A DNA stretch of 64,000 nt from Pseudomonas fluorescens (GTDB lineage: Bacteria; Pseudomonadota; Gammaproteobacteria; Pseudomonadales; Pseudomonadaceae), in the NCBI RefSeq assembly GCF_002837185.1, contig NZ_KZ478005.1:23278-87277 (forward strand). Direction: 5' to 3'. A program made the translations under genes and the position numbers. Positions 27,971-36,229 of the stretch are shown one piece after another; positions within the stretch are counted from its first letter, which is position 1, and the number at the start of each line of letters is the position of its first letter. The notes beneath the pieces were generated by a model, which saw nothing but the letters and a program-made list of their open reading frames with translations, had not been told where the DNA came from and searched no databases.

Positions 27971-28380
27971 GCCGGACACGCGGTTTCGCCCTGGCCCTGG
28001 GCAGCGTCGGCCTGGTCAGTGCCGCCCAACTGGGCATGCGCTGGAGCATGACGCGGCTGCCGTTGCCGGATGAATGGCCGAACGCTTTGAGCACCGGCAG
28101 CATCGACGGCAGCGCCCTGGGCGTGGTGATCCTGGCGATCATCGCTTATGCGCTGTCGATGCTCTGCTGGCTCGGCGCACTGAAGCACTTGCCCCTCGGG
28201 CGTGCGTATTCGCTGCTGAGCATCAGCTACGCGCTGGTGTACCTGCTGGCGGCGTGCCTGCCGGTCTTCAACGAACATTTTTCGCTTTCGAAAACCCTGG
28301 GGGTGGCCTTGGTCATCCTCGGCGTACTGGTCATCAACTCTCGTCGTGCTAGCACCTCAAGTCCCAGGAATACCCCATGA
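27967..28380 (+). CDS. arnF: Undecaprenyl-phosphate-Ara4N flippase subunit
   Basis: A 137-aa four-helix membrane protein, partner of ArnE. Characteristic segments are SAAQLGMRWSMTRLP and LPLGRAYSLLSISYALVYL. The start at 27967 overlaps the arnE stop (ATGA); an open frame further upstream overlaps arnE and is not used. The stop overlaps the ugd start. Confidence 0.9.
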   Translation: MSRTRGFALALGSVGLVSAAQLGMRWSMTRLPLPDEWPNALSTGSIDGSALGVVILAIIAYALSMLCWLGALKHLPLGRAYSLLSISYALVYLLAACLPVFNEHFSLSKTLGVALVILGVLVINSRRASTSSPRNTP

Positions 28381-29756
28381 AAATCAGCGTATTTGGTAGT
28401 GGTTACGTCGGTCTGGTACAGGCCACGGTATTAGCCGAAGTCGGTCACGATGTTATTTGCATGGACGTTGACCAGCGCAAAGTCGAGTCGCTGCAAAAGG
28501 GCCACGTGACCATCTTCGAGCCCGGCCTGGCCGCCATGGTCAAGGAAAACCTGGAAAGCGGACGCCTGCATTTCACCTACGATGAAAAACTTGCGGTCGA
28601 GCATGGTGAAGTGTTGTTCATTGCGGTGGGCACGCCGTCGGATGAAGACGGTTCGGCCGATCTCAAATACGTGCTGTCGGTGGGTGATGCGGTCGCCCGC
28701 CATCGCGTGGCGCCAGTGATCCTGGTGGAGAAGTCCACCGTGCCAGTGGGCACCGGCGATACCCTGCGCGACCACATGCGCAAGAACCTGCGCGCCGCCG
28801 GCCGTGAGCTGCAGTTTGATATCGTCTCCAACCCGGAATTTCTCAAGGAAGGCTCGGCCGTGGCCGACTGCCGCCGCCCGGACCGCATCATCATCGGCTG
28901 CGAGCGCGAAGAAGTACGGGAGGTGATGCGCGACCTGTATGCGCCGTTCAACCGCAACCATGACCGCATCATCTTCATGGACCTGCGCAGCGCTGAACTG
29001 ACCAAGTACGCCGCCAACTGCATGCTCGCCACCAAGATCAGCTTCATCAACCAGATCGCCGAGCTGGCCGAACACCTGGGCGCCGACATCGAGGCCGTGC
29101 GCCTGGGCATCGGTGCCGACTCACGCATCGGCTACCACTTCATTTATCCCGGTTGCGGCTATGGCGGCTCCTGCTTTCCCAAAGACATGCGCGCCCTGAT
29201 CCACAGCGCCAAGCAGGCCAACTGTTCCAGCGACCTGCTCGAAGCCGTGGAAGCGATCAACCAGCGTCAGAAAGGCAAGCTGTTCGAGCGCATCAACGCG
29301 TTCTTCAAGGGTGACCTGCGCGGCAAGACCTTCGCCTTGTGGGGCCTGGCCTTCAAGCCCAATACCGACGACATGCGCGACGCGCCGAGCCGCGTGCTGA
29401 TGGAAGCCCTCTGGGACGCCGGCGCCAACGTACGCGCATTCGACCCCGAGGCCATGCAGGAAACCCAGCGTATCTATGGCGATGACCCGCGGTTGATGCT
29501 GATGGGCACGCCGGAGTCCACCCTCGGCGGCGCCGATGCGCTGATCGTCTGCACCGAGTGGCAACAATTCAAGGCACCGGACTTCGACCTGATTCACCAG
29601 CGCCTGAAAACCCCGGTGATCTTTGACGGTCGCAACCTGTACGACGGCGAGCGCCTCACCCGCAAGGGCTTCAAGTATTTCCCGATCGGCCGTGGTGACT
29701 CCTGCGACTTGCCGATCCCCCAGCAAAACTGGGTGCAACAGGCCAAGGCAGGCTGA
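28377..29756 (+). CDS. ugd: UDP-glucose 6-dehydrogenase
   Basis: A 459-aa enzyme oxidising UDP-glucose to UDP-glucuronate, the precursor for ArnA. The N-terminal NAD motif is ISVFGSGYVGLVQATVLAEVGH. The catalytic cysteine is C266 in GCGYGGSCFPKDM, and the C-terminal UDP-binding domain begins after about residue 310 (FALWGLAFKPNTDDMRDAPS). It starts in an ATGA overlap with arnF, as in the P. aeruginosa order in which this gene ends the operon. The next gene begins 4 bp after its stop. Confidence 0.95.
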   Translation: MKISVFGSGYVGLVQATVLAEVGHDVICMDVDQRKVESLQKGHVTIFEPGLAAMVKENLESGRLHFTYDEKLAVEHGEVLFIAVGTPSDEDGSADLKYVLSVGDAVARHRVAPVILVEKSTVPVGTGDTLRDHMRKNLRAAGRELQFDIVSNPEFLKEGSAVADCRRPDRIIIGCEREEVREVMRDLYAPFNRNHDRIIFMDLRSAELTKYAANCMLATKISFINQIAELAEHLGADIEAVRLGIGADSRIGYHFIYPGCGYGGSCFPKDMRALIHSAKQANCSSDLLEAVEAINQRQKGKLFERINAFFKGDLRGKTFALWGLAFKPNTDDMRDAPSRVLMEALWDAGANVRAFDPEAMQETQRIYGDDPRLMLMGTPESTLGGADALIVCTEWQQFKAPDFDLIHQRLKTPVIFDGRNLYDGERLTRKGFKYFPIGRGDSCDLPIPQQNWVQQAKAG

Positions 29757-29759
29757 TAG

Positions 29760-31382
29760 GTGAACAAAGCACTTGCGCCCCAGCTCAGCCCAACGATCCG
29801 TTTACAGTCACTGGGTTTGGGGCTCTTGGCACTGCTGCTGTTCATCGCCGGCAACTGGCACCAGGCGATTATCGGGTTCGACTCACGCTTCGTGGTGTTT
29901 GCCCAGGAGATGCTGCGCCATGGGCCGAGCTTCTTTCCCACCACCTACGGCCAGCCGTATGCGGACTACCTGGCCACATCGACCCTGCTGACCTGGCTGT
30001 TGTCCCTGCCATCGGGCCAGGTCACCAGCCTCACGGCCTGGCTGCCCAGCGCTGTCGCCTCGGCGTGCATCGTGGTGCTGGTGTATCGACTCACTGCGCC
30101 CTACTCCCTGCGCTGGGGCCTGCTGAGCATCGCCATGTTGCTGCTCAGCAGCACCTTTATCAGCGAAACCCGCGCCGTCTCCCTGGACCAGATGCTGGCG
30201 GCGGTGACGCTGGCAGTGTTTTACCTGGGTTATGCCCATGATCATTTCTCTGCGGCCAGGCGCCTGCACTGGGTGTTTGCGCTGCTGATGCTCGGTTTTG
30301 CGATTCGCGGGCCGATTGGCCTGGTCATTCCTACCGGAGTGCTGTGCAGCTATTACCTGATCAACCGTCAATGGCGGCAGTTGTTCAGCTTCGGGCTATT
30401 GGCGCTGGCGTTGCTGGCGGCGTGTATCGGCCTGTTGCTGCTGTTGGCCAAGCTCAGCGGTGGCGAAGACTTCATGCACGACGTGATCCGCATGCAGTTT
30501 CTCGGGCGCATGGATGGCAGCGAAGGCTCCGGCAGCGTGCTGTATTACTTCACCAGCTCCCTGGGCAACTATGCCCTGGCCTACCCGGTGGCGCTTCTGG
30601 TGTTGCTGGCCGTGATGAGCGGCGGCCGCCGAGCAGCCGAACCTGCGTTGAAGCTGGTGCTGTACTGCGCGGCCGCCGGTGCATTGGTGATGCTTGGCTT
30701 GTCGGTGCCCCAGGCCAAAAAGGCGCGTTATATCCTGCCGATGCTGCCGATGGCCGCAATCATTGCCGCGTATCCGTTCCAGGTCGCCCAGGGCCGTCTG
30801 TTCAGCGGGTTGCGTGGCTTGATGCTGGTAGTGTGGACGCTGTTACCCGCGCTGTTGGCGGTCGGCCTGATCGCAGCGCGACGGCGTTACCCGGAACTGC
30901 TGGCCGATCTCGGGCTGATTTTCGGCCTGCTGGCGGTGCTTCAGGCGCTGGCGGTGCTGGCCTTGTTCAAGGCGCGACTGCGCGCGGTTGGTCCGGCGTT
31001 CGCTGCGGTGGTGGCAGTCTGGACGACTTACATCTCAGTGGTCGAACCCTTGGAGCGCAGCCTTTACGACACCCGCACGTTCACGCTGGCGGCCAAGGAT
31101 CAGATCCTGCAGCAACCGGCACCGCTGGTGTTGCATGCATTGGGCAAAGATGCAAAAGCCATCAAGTTCATGGTCAACTTCAATTGCGACAAGGTCCCGC
31201 TGTTTACCCAATTGCCCGCTGAACTGCAGCCTGTTCAGGCGCCGGCCTGGCTGGTGATGAGCCAGGCGGACTTCCAGGGCCTGAGTGACCCACGCCTGCG
31301 TTCGCTCACGCCGACGCTCACTGGCGCGTTCGATAAGACGCCTTATGTGTTGCTCCATCTGGAGAAAAACACCTCTCCCTGA
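29760..31382 (+). CDS. Second ArnT-like (GT83) membrane glycosyltransferase
   Basis: A 540-aa polytopic protein with the ArnT layout: a first loop GFDSRFVVFAQEMLRHG in the place of the ArnT motif (W)IPDETRYA..., about 12 helices, then a soluble tail of about 120 residues. The acidic D-E pair of true ArnT is changed to F-D-S-R, so donor or acceptor may differ. The GTG start (29760) follows the ugd stop by 3 nt, so it is the last gene of the arn transcript, and a clear intrinsic terminator follows. It could add a second sugar or use another site on LPS; this is inference. Confidence 0.85.
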   Translation: MNKALAPQLSPTIRLQSLGLGLLALLLFIAGNWHQAIIGFDSRFVVFAQEMLRHGPSFFPTTYGQPYADYLATSTLLTWLLSLPSGQVTSLTAWLPSAVASACIVVLVYRLTAPYSLRWGLLSIAMLLLSSTFISETRAVSLDQMLAAVTLAVFYLGYAHDHFSAARRLHWVFALLMLGFAIRGPIGLVIPTGVLCSYYLINRQWRQLFSFGLLALALLAACIGLLLLLAKLSGGEDFMHDVIRMQFLGRMDGSEGSGSVLYYFTSSLGNYALAYPVALLVLLAVMSGGRRAAEPALKLVLYCAAAGALVMLGLSVPQAKKARYILPMLPMAAIIAAYPFQVAQGRLFSGLRGLMLVVWTLLPALLAVGLIAARRRYPELLADLGLIFGLLAVLQALAVLALFKARLRAVGPAFAAVVAVWTTYISVVEPLERSLYDTRTFTLAAKDQILQQPAPLVLHALGKDAKAIKFMVNFNCDKVPLFTQLPAELQPVQAPAWLVMSQADFQGLSDPRLRSLTPTLTGAFDKTPYVLLHLEKNTSP

Positions 31383-31410
31383 GCGTGTTTTCAACGAGCG
31401 CGTAAGAAAT

Positions 31411-31441
31411 AACGCCCACTTATACAACGGTGGGCGTTTTT
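31411..31441 (+). terminator. Intrinsic terminator of the arn operon
   Basis: AACGCCCAC and GTGGGCGTT pair into a 9-bp stem with a 10-nt loop followed by TTT, just after the ArnT-like gene. Confidence 0.85.
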
Positions 31442-31624
31442 CACCAGAATTACCGAGAAAGCACCTACAGAGCTTTGCGTAAGGGCCGGTGCACTTCGCC
31501 TTCCGAGGTCTGGAACCCGACTGTAGACTCGCTTGCCAAGTGCATTAATTATTTACCACCTGCGTCAGGGGCTCTCTGGAACAGCTCTGGTAGCGAACCT
31601 GCCTAACAACAAGGAGGCAATGCC

Positions 31625-31849
31625 GTGCGAGAGGATACGCTGGCTGTAGCGGCGCCGAGACTGGATCGGCTGATGGGGTTGCGCGACGCACTGGTGGCGT
31701 TGAAGGGGCCGCTGGCTGACGAACCAGGCATGCAGGAGAACCTGCACAAACGCTTGTTCAACGAAGAACTCGATAGCCTCGTGCTGGGCAAGGTCAGCAC
31801 GCCCTCCTCCGCGGGCGCCGCTCGAACCCCGTTTGGCGAAGCCTCTTGA
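31625..31849 (+). CDS. Small protein of unknown function
   Basis: A 74-aa predicted soluble, largely helical protein (LAVAAPRLDRLMGLRDALVALKGPLADEPGMQ...). It is supported by a near-perfect ribosome-binding site AAGGAGG (31611-31617) 7 nt before a GTG start. An ATG at 31620 is too close to this site and hits a stop after nine codons. No domain is recognised. It could be a small regulatory or stress protein; a terminator-like hairpin lies about 100 bp after it. Confidence 0.5.
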   Translation: MREDTLAVAAPRLDRLMGLRDALVALKGPLADEPGMQENLHKRLFNEELDSLVLGKVSTPSSAGAARTPFGEAS

Positions 31850-31952
31850 CTACATGTTTTTTGCATTCAACCCTCATTAATATGCATTGGCGTCGATGCA
31901 AAGCAGTTGGCACACTGCACGCGTTCCTTCCCCCAATCACGTTGGAACGTTC

Positions 31953-31987
31953 AAGGCTTTCCCGGGAAACCAGGCAGGCCTTTTTTT
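31953..31987 (+). terminator. Possible terminator or attenuator before the HPP gene
   Basis: AAGGC pairs with GCCTT around an inner 12-bp palindrome (TTTCCCGGGAAA), and seven T follow. It lies between the small ORF and the HPP gene start at 32014, so it may end the small gene or attenuate the HPP gene. Confidence 0.45.
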
Positions 31988-32013
31988 CGCCCCCAGTTTC
32001 AGGACCTTTTTCA

Positions 32014-32721
32014 ATGCTCGCTCGCTGGTTACCTGCCGCCATCAATACCCGCCCCTCTGAATGGAGTCGCGCCGCTATCGGCATGGCCTTGGGCACCCTG
32101 CTCAGTGTCTGGGTATGTGCCCAGGTGTTTGGCATGGAAGTCGCCCTGCATCTGCTTGGCCCACTGGGCGCGTCGGCGGTGTTGCTGTTCGCCGTGTCGT
32201 CGGGGGCATTGGCGCAACCATGGTCGATCATGGGCAGTTATCTGTGCGCGGGCGTGGTGGCGCTGCTCGTGGCACGGGTGCTGGGACGCACCCTCGGCAG
32301 CGCTTGCCTGGCGGCGGGCATGACCGTCGTGCTGATCTGCTGGCTACGCTGCCTGCACCCGCCGGCGGGGGGGCTGGCCATGACGCTGGTATTGGCCGAC
32401 CCTGCCTCCATCGCCCTCGGCTGGCAGGAGCTGGCACCGGTCATGCTCGGTGCCGGTGCGCTGCTGACGTGCGCGCTGGCCTACAATAATGCCACCCGCA
32501 CGCGTTATCCCAAGGCACCTGCCGAATCGGCGCCGGTGGTGATCGGCAGTGCGCCCATGACCGACCCGGCCATCACTGCGGCCGACCTCAAGCTGGCGTT
32601 GGCCGATATGGAGCAGTTCTTTGACGTCGAGCCCACGGCGCTGGAGGAATTGATTCACTCCGCCGAAGGCCACGCGCGACGCCGCAGCATCGGCGAGGTC
32701 CTGGCCAGTCGCGTGGTTTGA
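32014..32721 (+). CDS. HPP-family membrane protein
   Basis: A 235-aa integral membrane protein with four or five hydrophobic helices and the signature CLHPPAGGLAMTL that names the HPP family (some plant members transport nitrite in plastids). A soluble tail of about 60 residues follows. The start is set at ATG 32014 with AGGA 9 nt upstream; the open frame continues upstream without conserved sequence. The role in Pseudomonas is not established. Confidence 0.8.
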   Translation: MLARWLPAAINTRPSEWSRAAIGMALGTLLSVWVCAQVFGMEVALHLLGPLGASAVLLFAVSSGALAQPWSIMGSYLCAGVVALLVARVLGRTLGSACLAAGMTVVLICWLRCLHPPAGGLAMTLVLADPASIALGWQELAPVMLGAGALLTCALAYNNATRTRYPKAPAESAPVVIGSAPMTDPAITAADLKLALADMEQFFDVEPTALEELIHSAEGHARRRSIGEVLASRVV

Positions 32722-32952
32722 TATCAGCAGCGGCGCGACGAGTGGCTTATTGCGCCACTTGCGATCAATCGCATCATGACTAAAGTCAAGTCAACACTTG
32801 AAATTGTCTGCAGTCCTGGATGTCTGGGCCATTGCTGTACCAGTAGCGAAGACAAGGAAGGTCTGGCTTTGGACCAGTAGCATCGCGCGGCGCCCATCGC
32901 ATCGGGAGTTAGCGCCCTTGTCGTAGTTTTCCTGCCAGTCCTCCTGCTCGGG

Positions 32953-32976
32953 TGTTTCGAACATTTATTCGAAACA
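32953..32976. promoter_or_regulatory. Perfect 9-bp inverted repeat before the oxidase/P450 operon
   Basis: TGTTTCGAA and TTCGAAACA are separated by 6 nt and end directly at the ribosome-binding site (GGAGAG) of the following gene. The spacing suits a dimeric repressor or activator, or an RNA hairpin controlling translation. Confidence 0.5.
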
Positions 32977-32988
32977 GGAGAGCTTGCC

Positions 32989-34608
32989 TTGAACACCGTA
33001 TTTCAACAATTACTGCGTTCCCCCCTATTTGAGCCGCGCCAGCGTCACCACGCTTCTCTGATGACGTACATGGACCTTACGATCAAGCGCATGCATGCGA
33101 TTTTTAGTACAGGTCTGATTAATAACGAGCTGTGGCTGGGGCAATCACGACAGGCGGAGTTTTCCTCACTGTGTGAATTGATGGGCTATTTGGGCGCCTT
33201 CGACTACGCGCTCCACTCCTCGATAGTCGATCACATGATTGCTGTCGATGCATTGTTCAACCACGGTTCAGCCGCGCAGGTAGAGCGCTATCGAGACGAA
33301 GCGGTGCGCCTGGATAAGGTGTATGCGTTCGGCTGCACGGAAGTGGCAGTGGGGACCGACGTGCGCAATATTCGCACGACGGTAACGTACAACCGCGAAG
33401 AGGGTTCTCTGGTCCTCGATTCCCCTGCACCCGAAGCCTGCAAGTGCTGGATAGGCAATGCATTTCGCGCCGCGCAAGTGGTGATGGTGCTCGCCCGCCT
33501 GATCGTCGACGATGAGGATCAAGGTCATCATTGGTTTCGAGTGGTTATCCGCGAACGCGAAAACGGTTGCCTGCTCAACGGCGTGAAAATAATGGCATGC
33601 GACCCCAAAGGTGGCATTCATGCCAACCAGGTGGCGGCCATACGCTTCTGCCGGATGAAACTCCCCCTCGAGGCCCTGCTGCAACGACACTCCCGATTCA
33701 CTGACGAGGGTGTCTTCGTCAGCGACGTACCTTTATCGCAGCGTTTTATTGGTGCGCTGAAGACCTTCCTGCAGGAGCGGCTGCTGTTCATAGCCGGTAT
33801 TCGCCATAGTGCCGGGCTGACAGCCCACTTGAGCTATCGCTTCGCTCATCACCGTCTAATCCAGTCGCAGGTCGGCCAGGTTGCACTGATGAGCCAGCCT
33901 CTGTTTCGTCAACGCCTGTATGCCGTACAACTCAAGGCGATTGCGCTCACCTACCTGGAGCAGGCGGTGCGCAAGCGCTTCGAGGCGGATTGGGCGCAGG
34001 AGCACAAGCGCAAGGAGCTTCACGTGTTGGCAGCCGTGTGCAAGGCGGTAGGTGCGTGGCAAGGGCTGGAGGTGATTGCGCTGTCTCGTGAGCTGTGCGG
34101 GTCTCAAGGCTTTCATCATTACAACCAGATCGTCACGCAACGCATGGACTGTGAGATTGCCAACACATTTGCCGGGGACAGCTCGATCATGGCCTATCAG
34201 GTCATCAAGGATGCGTTGGCGCGGCCACGGTCTGTCGACACGTCAGCAGCCAACATCGGCCAGCGTGTCGAAGCGAAGATCCTTGAGCAATGTCGTCAAT
34301 CTGCCGGGTTTACCCATGAGCAGGCAGTGGGCCTGGTCTATGCCAGGGCGTTGAGCTTGGTGATTCAGGAAGTTCAGGCGTTAGGAGTGCCTGAACCCGC
34401 GACCGTGGAGGATCTGATCGGCGAATTCGCTGCAAAGCTGTACCCCTGGGGTATGCGCAAGCCAGAAAGAGCCGGCCTGGATGTCAGTCCTGAGCAGATT
34501 GAAGCGTTGGCCATTGCGCTTGAACCACCGCAAATCCTGGTCAGTGCGTTGATCGATCGCGCTGATTACATCGAGCAGTTCACCCGTCCACTCTATGAGG
34601 ACCAATGA
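32989..34608 (+). CDS. Acyl-CoA oxidase-like flavoprotein with the catalytic glutamate missing
   Basis: A 539-aa protein of the acyl-CoA oxidase (ACOX) type. The FAD/substrate region YAFGCTEVAVGTDVRNIRTT corresponds to the ACOX FALTELGHGSNVRG segment, and the C-terminal region matches the ACOX helical domain. In canonical ACOX the general base is the first Glu of CTFEGEN; here the segment is NTFAGDS, with A395 in that place. It may therefore not catalyse normal alpha,beta-dehydrogenation, or another residue replaces the base. The start is TTG 32989 with CAGGAGAG 6 nt upstream. The P450-Rid gene starts 1 bp after its stop, so they form one operon. Confidence 0.82.
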   Translation: MNTVFQQLLRSPLFEPRQRHHASLMTYMDLTIKRMHAIFSTGLINNELWLGQSRQAEFSSLCELMGYLGAFDYALHSSIVDHMIAVDALFNHGSAAQVERYRDEAVRLDKVYAFGCTEVAVGTDVRNIRTTVTYNREEGSLVLDSPAPEACKCWIGNAFRAAQVVMVLARLIVDDEDQGHHWFRVVIRERENGCLLNGVKIMACDPKGGIHANQVAAIRFCRMKLPLEALLQRHSRFTDEGVFVSDVPLSQRFIGALKTFLQERLLFIAGIRHSAGLTAHLSYRFAHHRLIQSQVGQVALMSQPLFRQRLYAVQLKAIALTYLEQAVRKRFEADWAQEHKRKELHVLAAVCKAVGAWQGLEVIALSRELCGSQGFHHYNQIVTQRMDCEIANTFAGDSSIMAYQVIKDALARPRSVDTSAANIGQRVEAKILEQCRQSAGFTHEQAVGLVYARALSLVIQEVQALGVPEPATVEDLIGEFAAKLYPWGMRKPERAGLDVSPEQIEALAIALEPPQILVSALIDRADYIEQFTRPLYEDQ

Positions 34609-34609
34609 C

Positions 34610-36229
34610 ATGGCTCTTCAGTCAATACCGGACTTTTCCGACCCTCGAACCATTAGTGATCCCTACGACGCGTTTGCTTATCTACGCCATCATCATCCGC
34701 TCTACTGGTCGCAACATTACAACGCCTGGCTGATGACCCGGTTTGACGACGTCGCCAGTGCCCAGGGCGATACCCGACGTTATTCGTCCAATCGAATGCG
34801 CGCACTTGTAAACGCTCAAGTGCCCGTCCACGAGCAAGCTGCTTTAGAGCCTTTCATCGAGAAGGCTTCTCGCTGGATGTATTCCCAGGACGGGAAGGTG
34901 CACGAGGCTGGCCGCAAGGTGCTGGGTAAGGCGTTCACGCCACGCGCCATTGACGCACTGGCGGGCGATATCGAACGCATCGTGGATGACCTGCTGGCAC
35001 AACTGAGCCCCCAACCGGAATTGATGACCGAATTGTTCGATAAGATTCCGGCGCTGATCCTGGCTCACATTTTCGGGATCGCCGCGCAAGACGCGCTGAA
35101 GATCAGGCGTTGGACAGATGCAATCATCGTGTTCATGGTGGGTAGCACCGATCCGGCATTCGGCCCACGGGAAGCCTTGCACGCGATGCAGCAAATGTAT
35201 GAGCAGTTCTCCCTGCTTGTAGATGAGCGCCGCCTGTCTGCGCTTGCGGGCAACGATCTGGTTAGCCAGGTGATTGCCGCAGGCGACAAAGCCCTGATGA
35301 GCAAAGACGATGTGCTGGCTCAACTGGCTTTTGTAGTGGTCGCGGCGACTACGACCAGCGCGGATCAGTTGGGCATCATCATGTTCTACCTGCTCTCCAA
35401 CCCAGAAGCGTTGGCAGAACTCAAAACCCACCCTGGCCTGATACCCAATGCCATTGAGGAAGCGCTGCGCATCTGTCCGGCGGGTCAGCTGAGCCACCGC
35501 GTGTTGACTGAGGATGTCACCCTGCATGGCCAGACGATGCACAAAGGTGACCTGGTCTACCTGATTCGAGCGGCGGCCAACCGTGACCCTCGCCATTTCA
35601 GCGACCCGGACCGCTTCGATATCCATCGCCAAAAGCGTGACCACCTGGCGTTTGGCCGTGGCCCGCATTTTTGTATGGGCACACTGCTGTTCAAGCTCGA
35701 AGCAAAGGTCGTTTTCAGCCGTCTATTGCAGCGTTTTCCAAACGTGCGATTGATACGCAGCCAACCGCCAGCTTGGCGCACCAACAGTTTGCAATTTCGT
35801 GGGTTAAGTCATATCCATGTAGCGCTGGAACCGGCGAGCGGCAGCATTACGCGGTGTTTTTCCGCAGCACCGTGGGAGAAAAATGGTGGCTATTGTCGAG
35901 CGCTACGTGCGGGGAACCTGGTCGTCACCAGTGGCACGGTGGCGTTCGATGAGCGAGGTAATCCCTATGCGCCTGGTGATGTATACCGCCAGACGCGCCG
36001 ATGCCTGGAAATCATCGAAGCCGCGCTCGAGCAACTGGGGGTCGACAGAACCCTAGTGGTCGCCACACGCATGTACACCACCGACGTGGCCTGGTGGCCG
36101 CAAATCGCCAAGGCTCATCAGGAATTTTTTAGTGATTGTCCGCCGACCACGATGTTATTGGGCGTCAATCAATTGATCGCACCCGACTACCTCATCGAAA
36201 TAGAGGCGCAAGCATGGACCGGCCAGTGA
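34610..36229 (+). CDS. Cytochrome P450 fused to a Rid (YjgF/YER057c) domain
   Basis: A 539-aa single polypeptide. Residues 1 to about 406 are a bacterial P450: ExxR is E284-R287 (EEALR), and the heme motif is F348-G351-C355 (FGRGPHFC). The I-helix oxygen-activation motif, normally A-G-x-E/D-T, reads A-A-T-T-T (245-249), so the acid is missing. From about 411 to 539 the chain is a Rid-family domain (PWEKNGGYCRALRAGNLVVTSG through LIAPDYLIEIEA); the arginine used by imine-deaminating RidA is replaced (CPPTTM). The frame is continuous and no stop or new start with a good ribosome-binding site lies at the junction. The ATG at 34610 has GAGGA upstream. The hydrolase gene overlaps its end by 16 bp. 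It could oxidise an amine- or amino-acid-containing substrate and pass on a reactive imine/enamine; this is a guess. Confidence 0.88.
   Translation: MALQSIPDFSDPRTISDPYDAFAYLRHHHPLYWSQHYNAWLMTRFDDVASAQGDTRRYSSNRMRALVNAQVPVHEQAALEPFIEKASRWMYSQDGKVHEAGRKVLGKAFTPRAIDALAGDIERIVDDLLAQLSPQPELMTELFDKIPALILAHIFGIAAQDALKIRRWTDAIIVFMVGSTDPAFGPREALHAMQQMYEQFSLLVDERRLSALAGNDLVSQVIAAGDKALMSKDDVLAQLAFVVVAATTTSADQLGIIMFYLLSNPEALAELKTHPGLIPNAIEEALRICPAGQLSHRVLTEDVTLHGQTMHKGDLVYLIRAAANRDPRHFSDPDRFDIHRQKRDHLAFGRGPHFCMGTLLFKLEAKVVFSRLLQRFPNVRLIRSQPPAWRTNSLQFRGLSHIHVALEPASGSITRCFSAAPWEKNGGYCRALRAGNLVVTSGTVAFDERGNPYAPGDVYRQTRRCLEIIEAALEQLGVDRTLVVATRMYTTDVAWWPQIAKAHQEFFSDCPPTTMLLGVNQLIAPDYLIEIEAQAWTGQ

Noticed and set aside
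35800..35900. Sequencing frameshift creating an artificial P450-Rid fusion
   Set aside because: The frame stays the same through both domains and neither domain is truncated, so an indel is not needed to explain the fusion; no start codon with a ribosome-binding site was seen at the junction.
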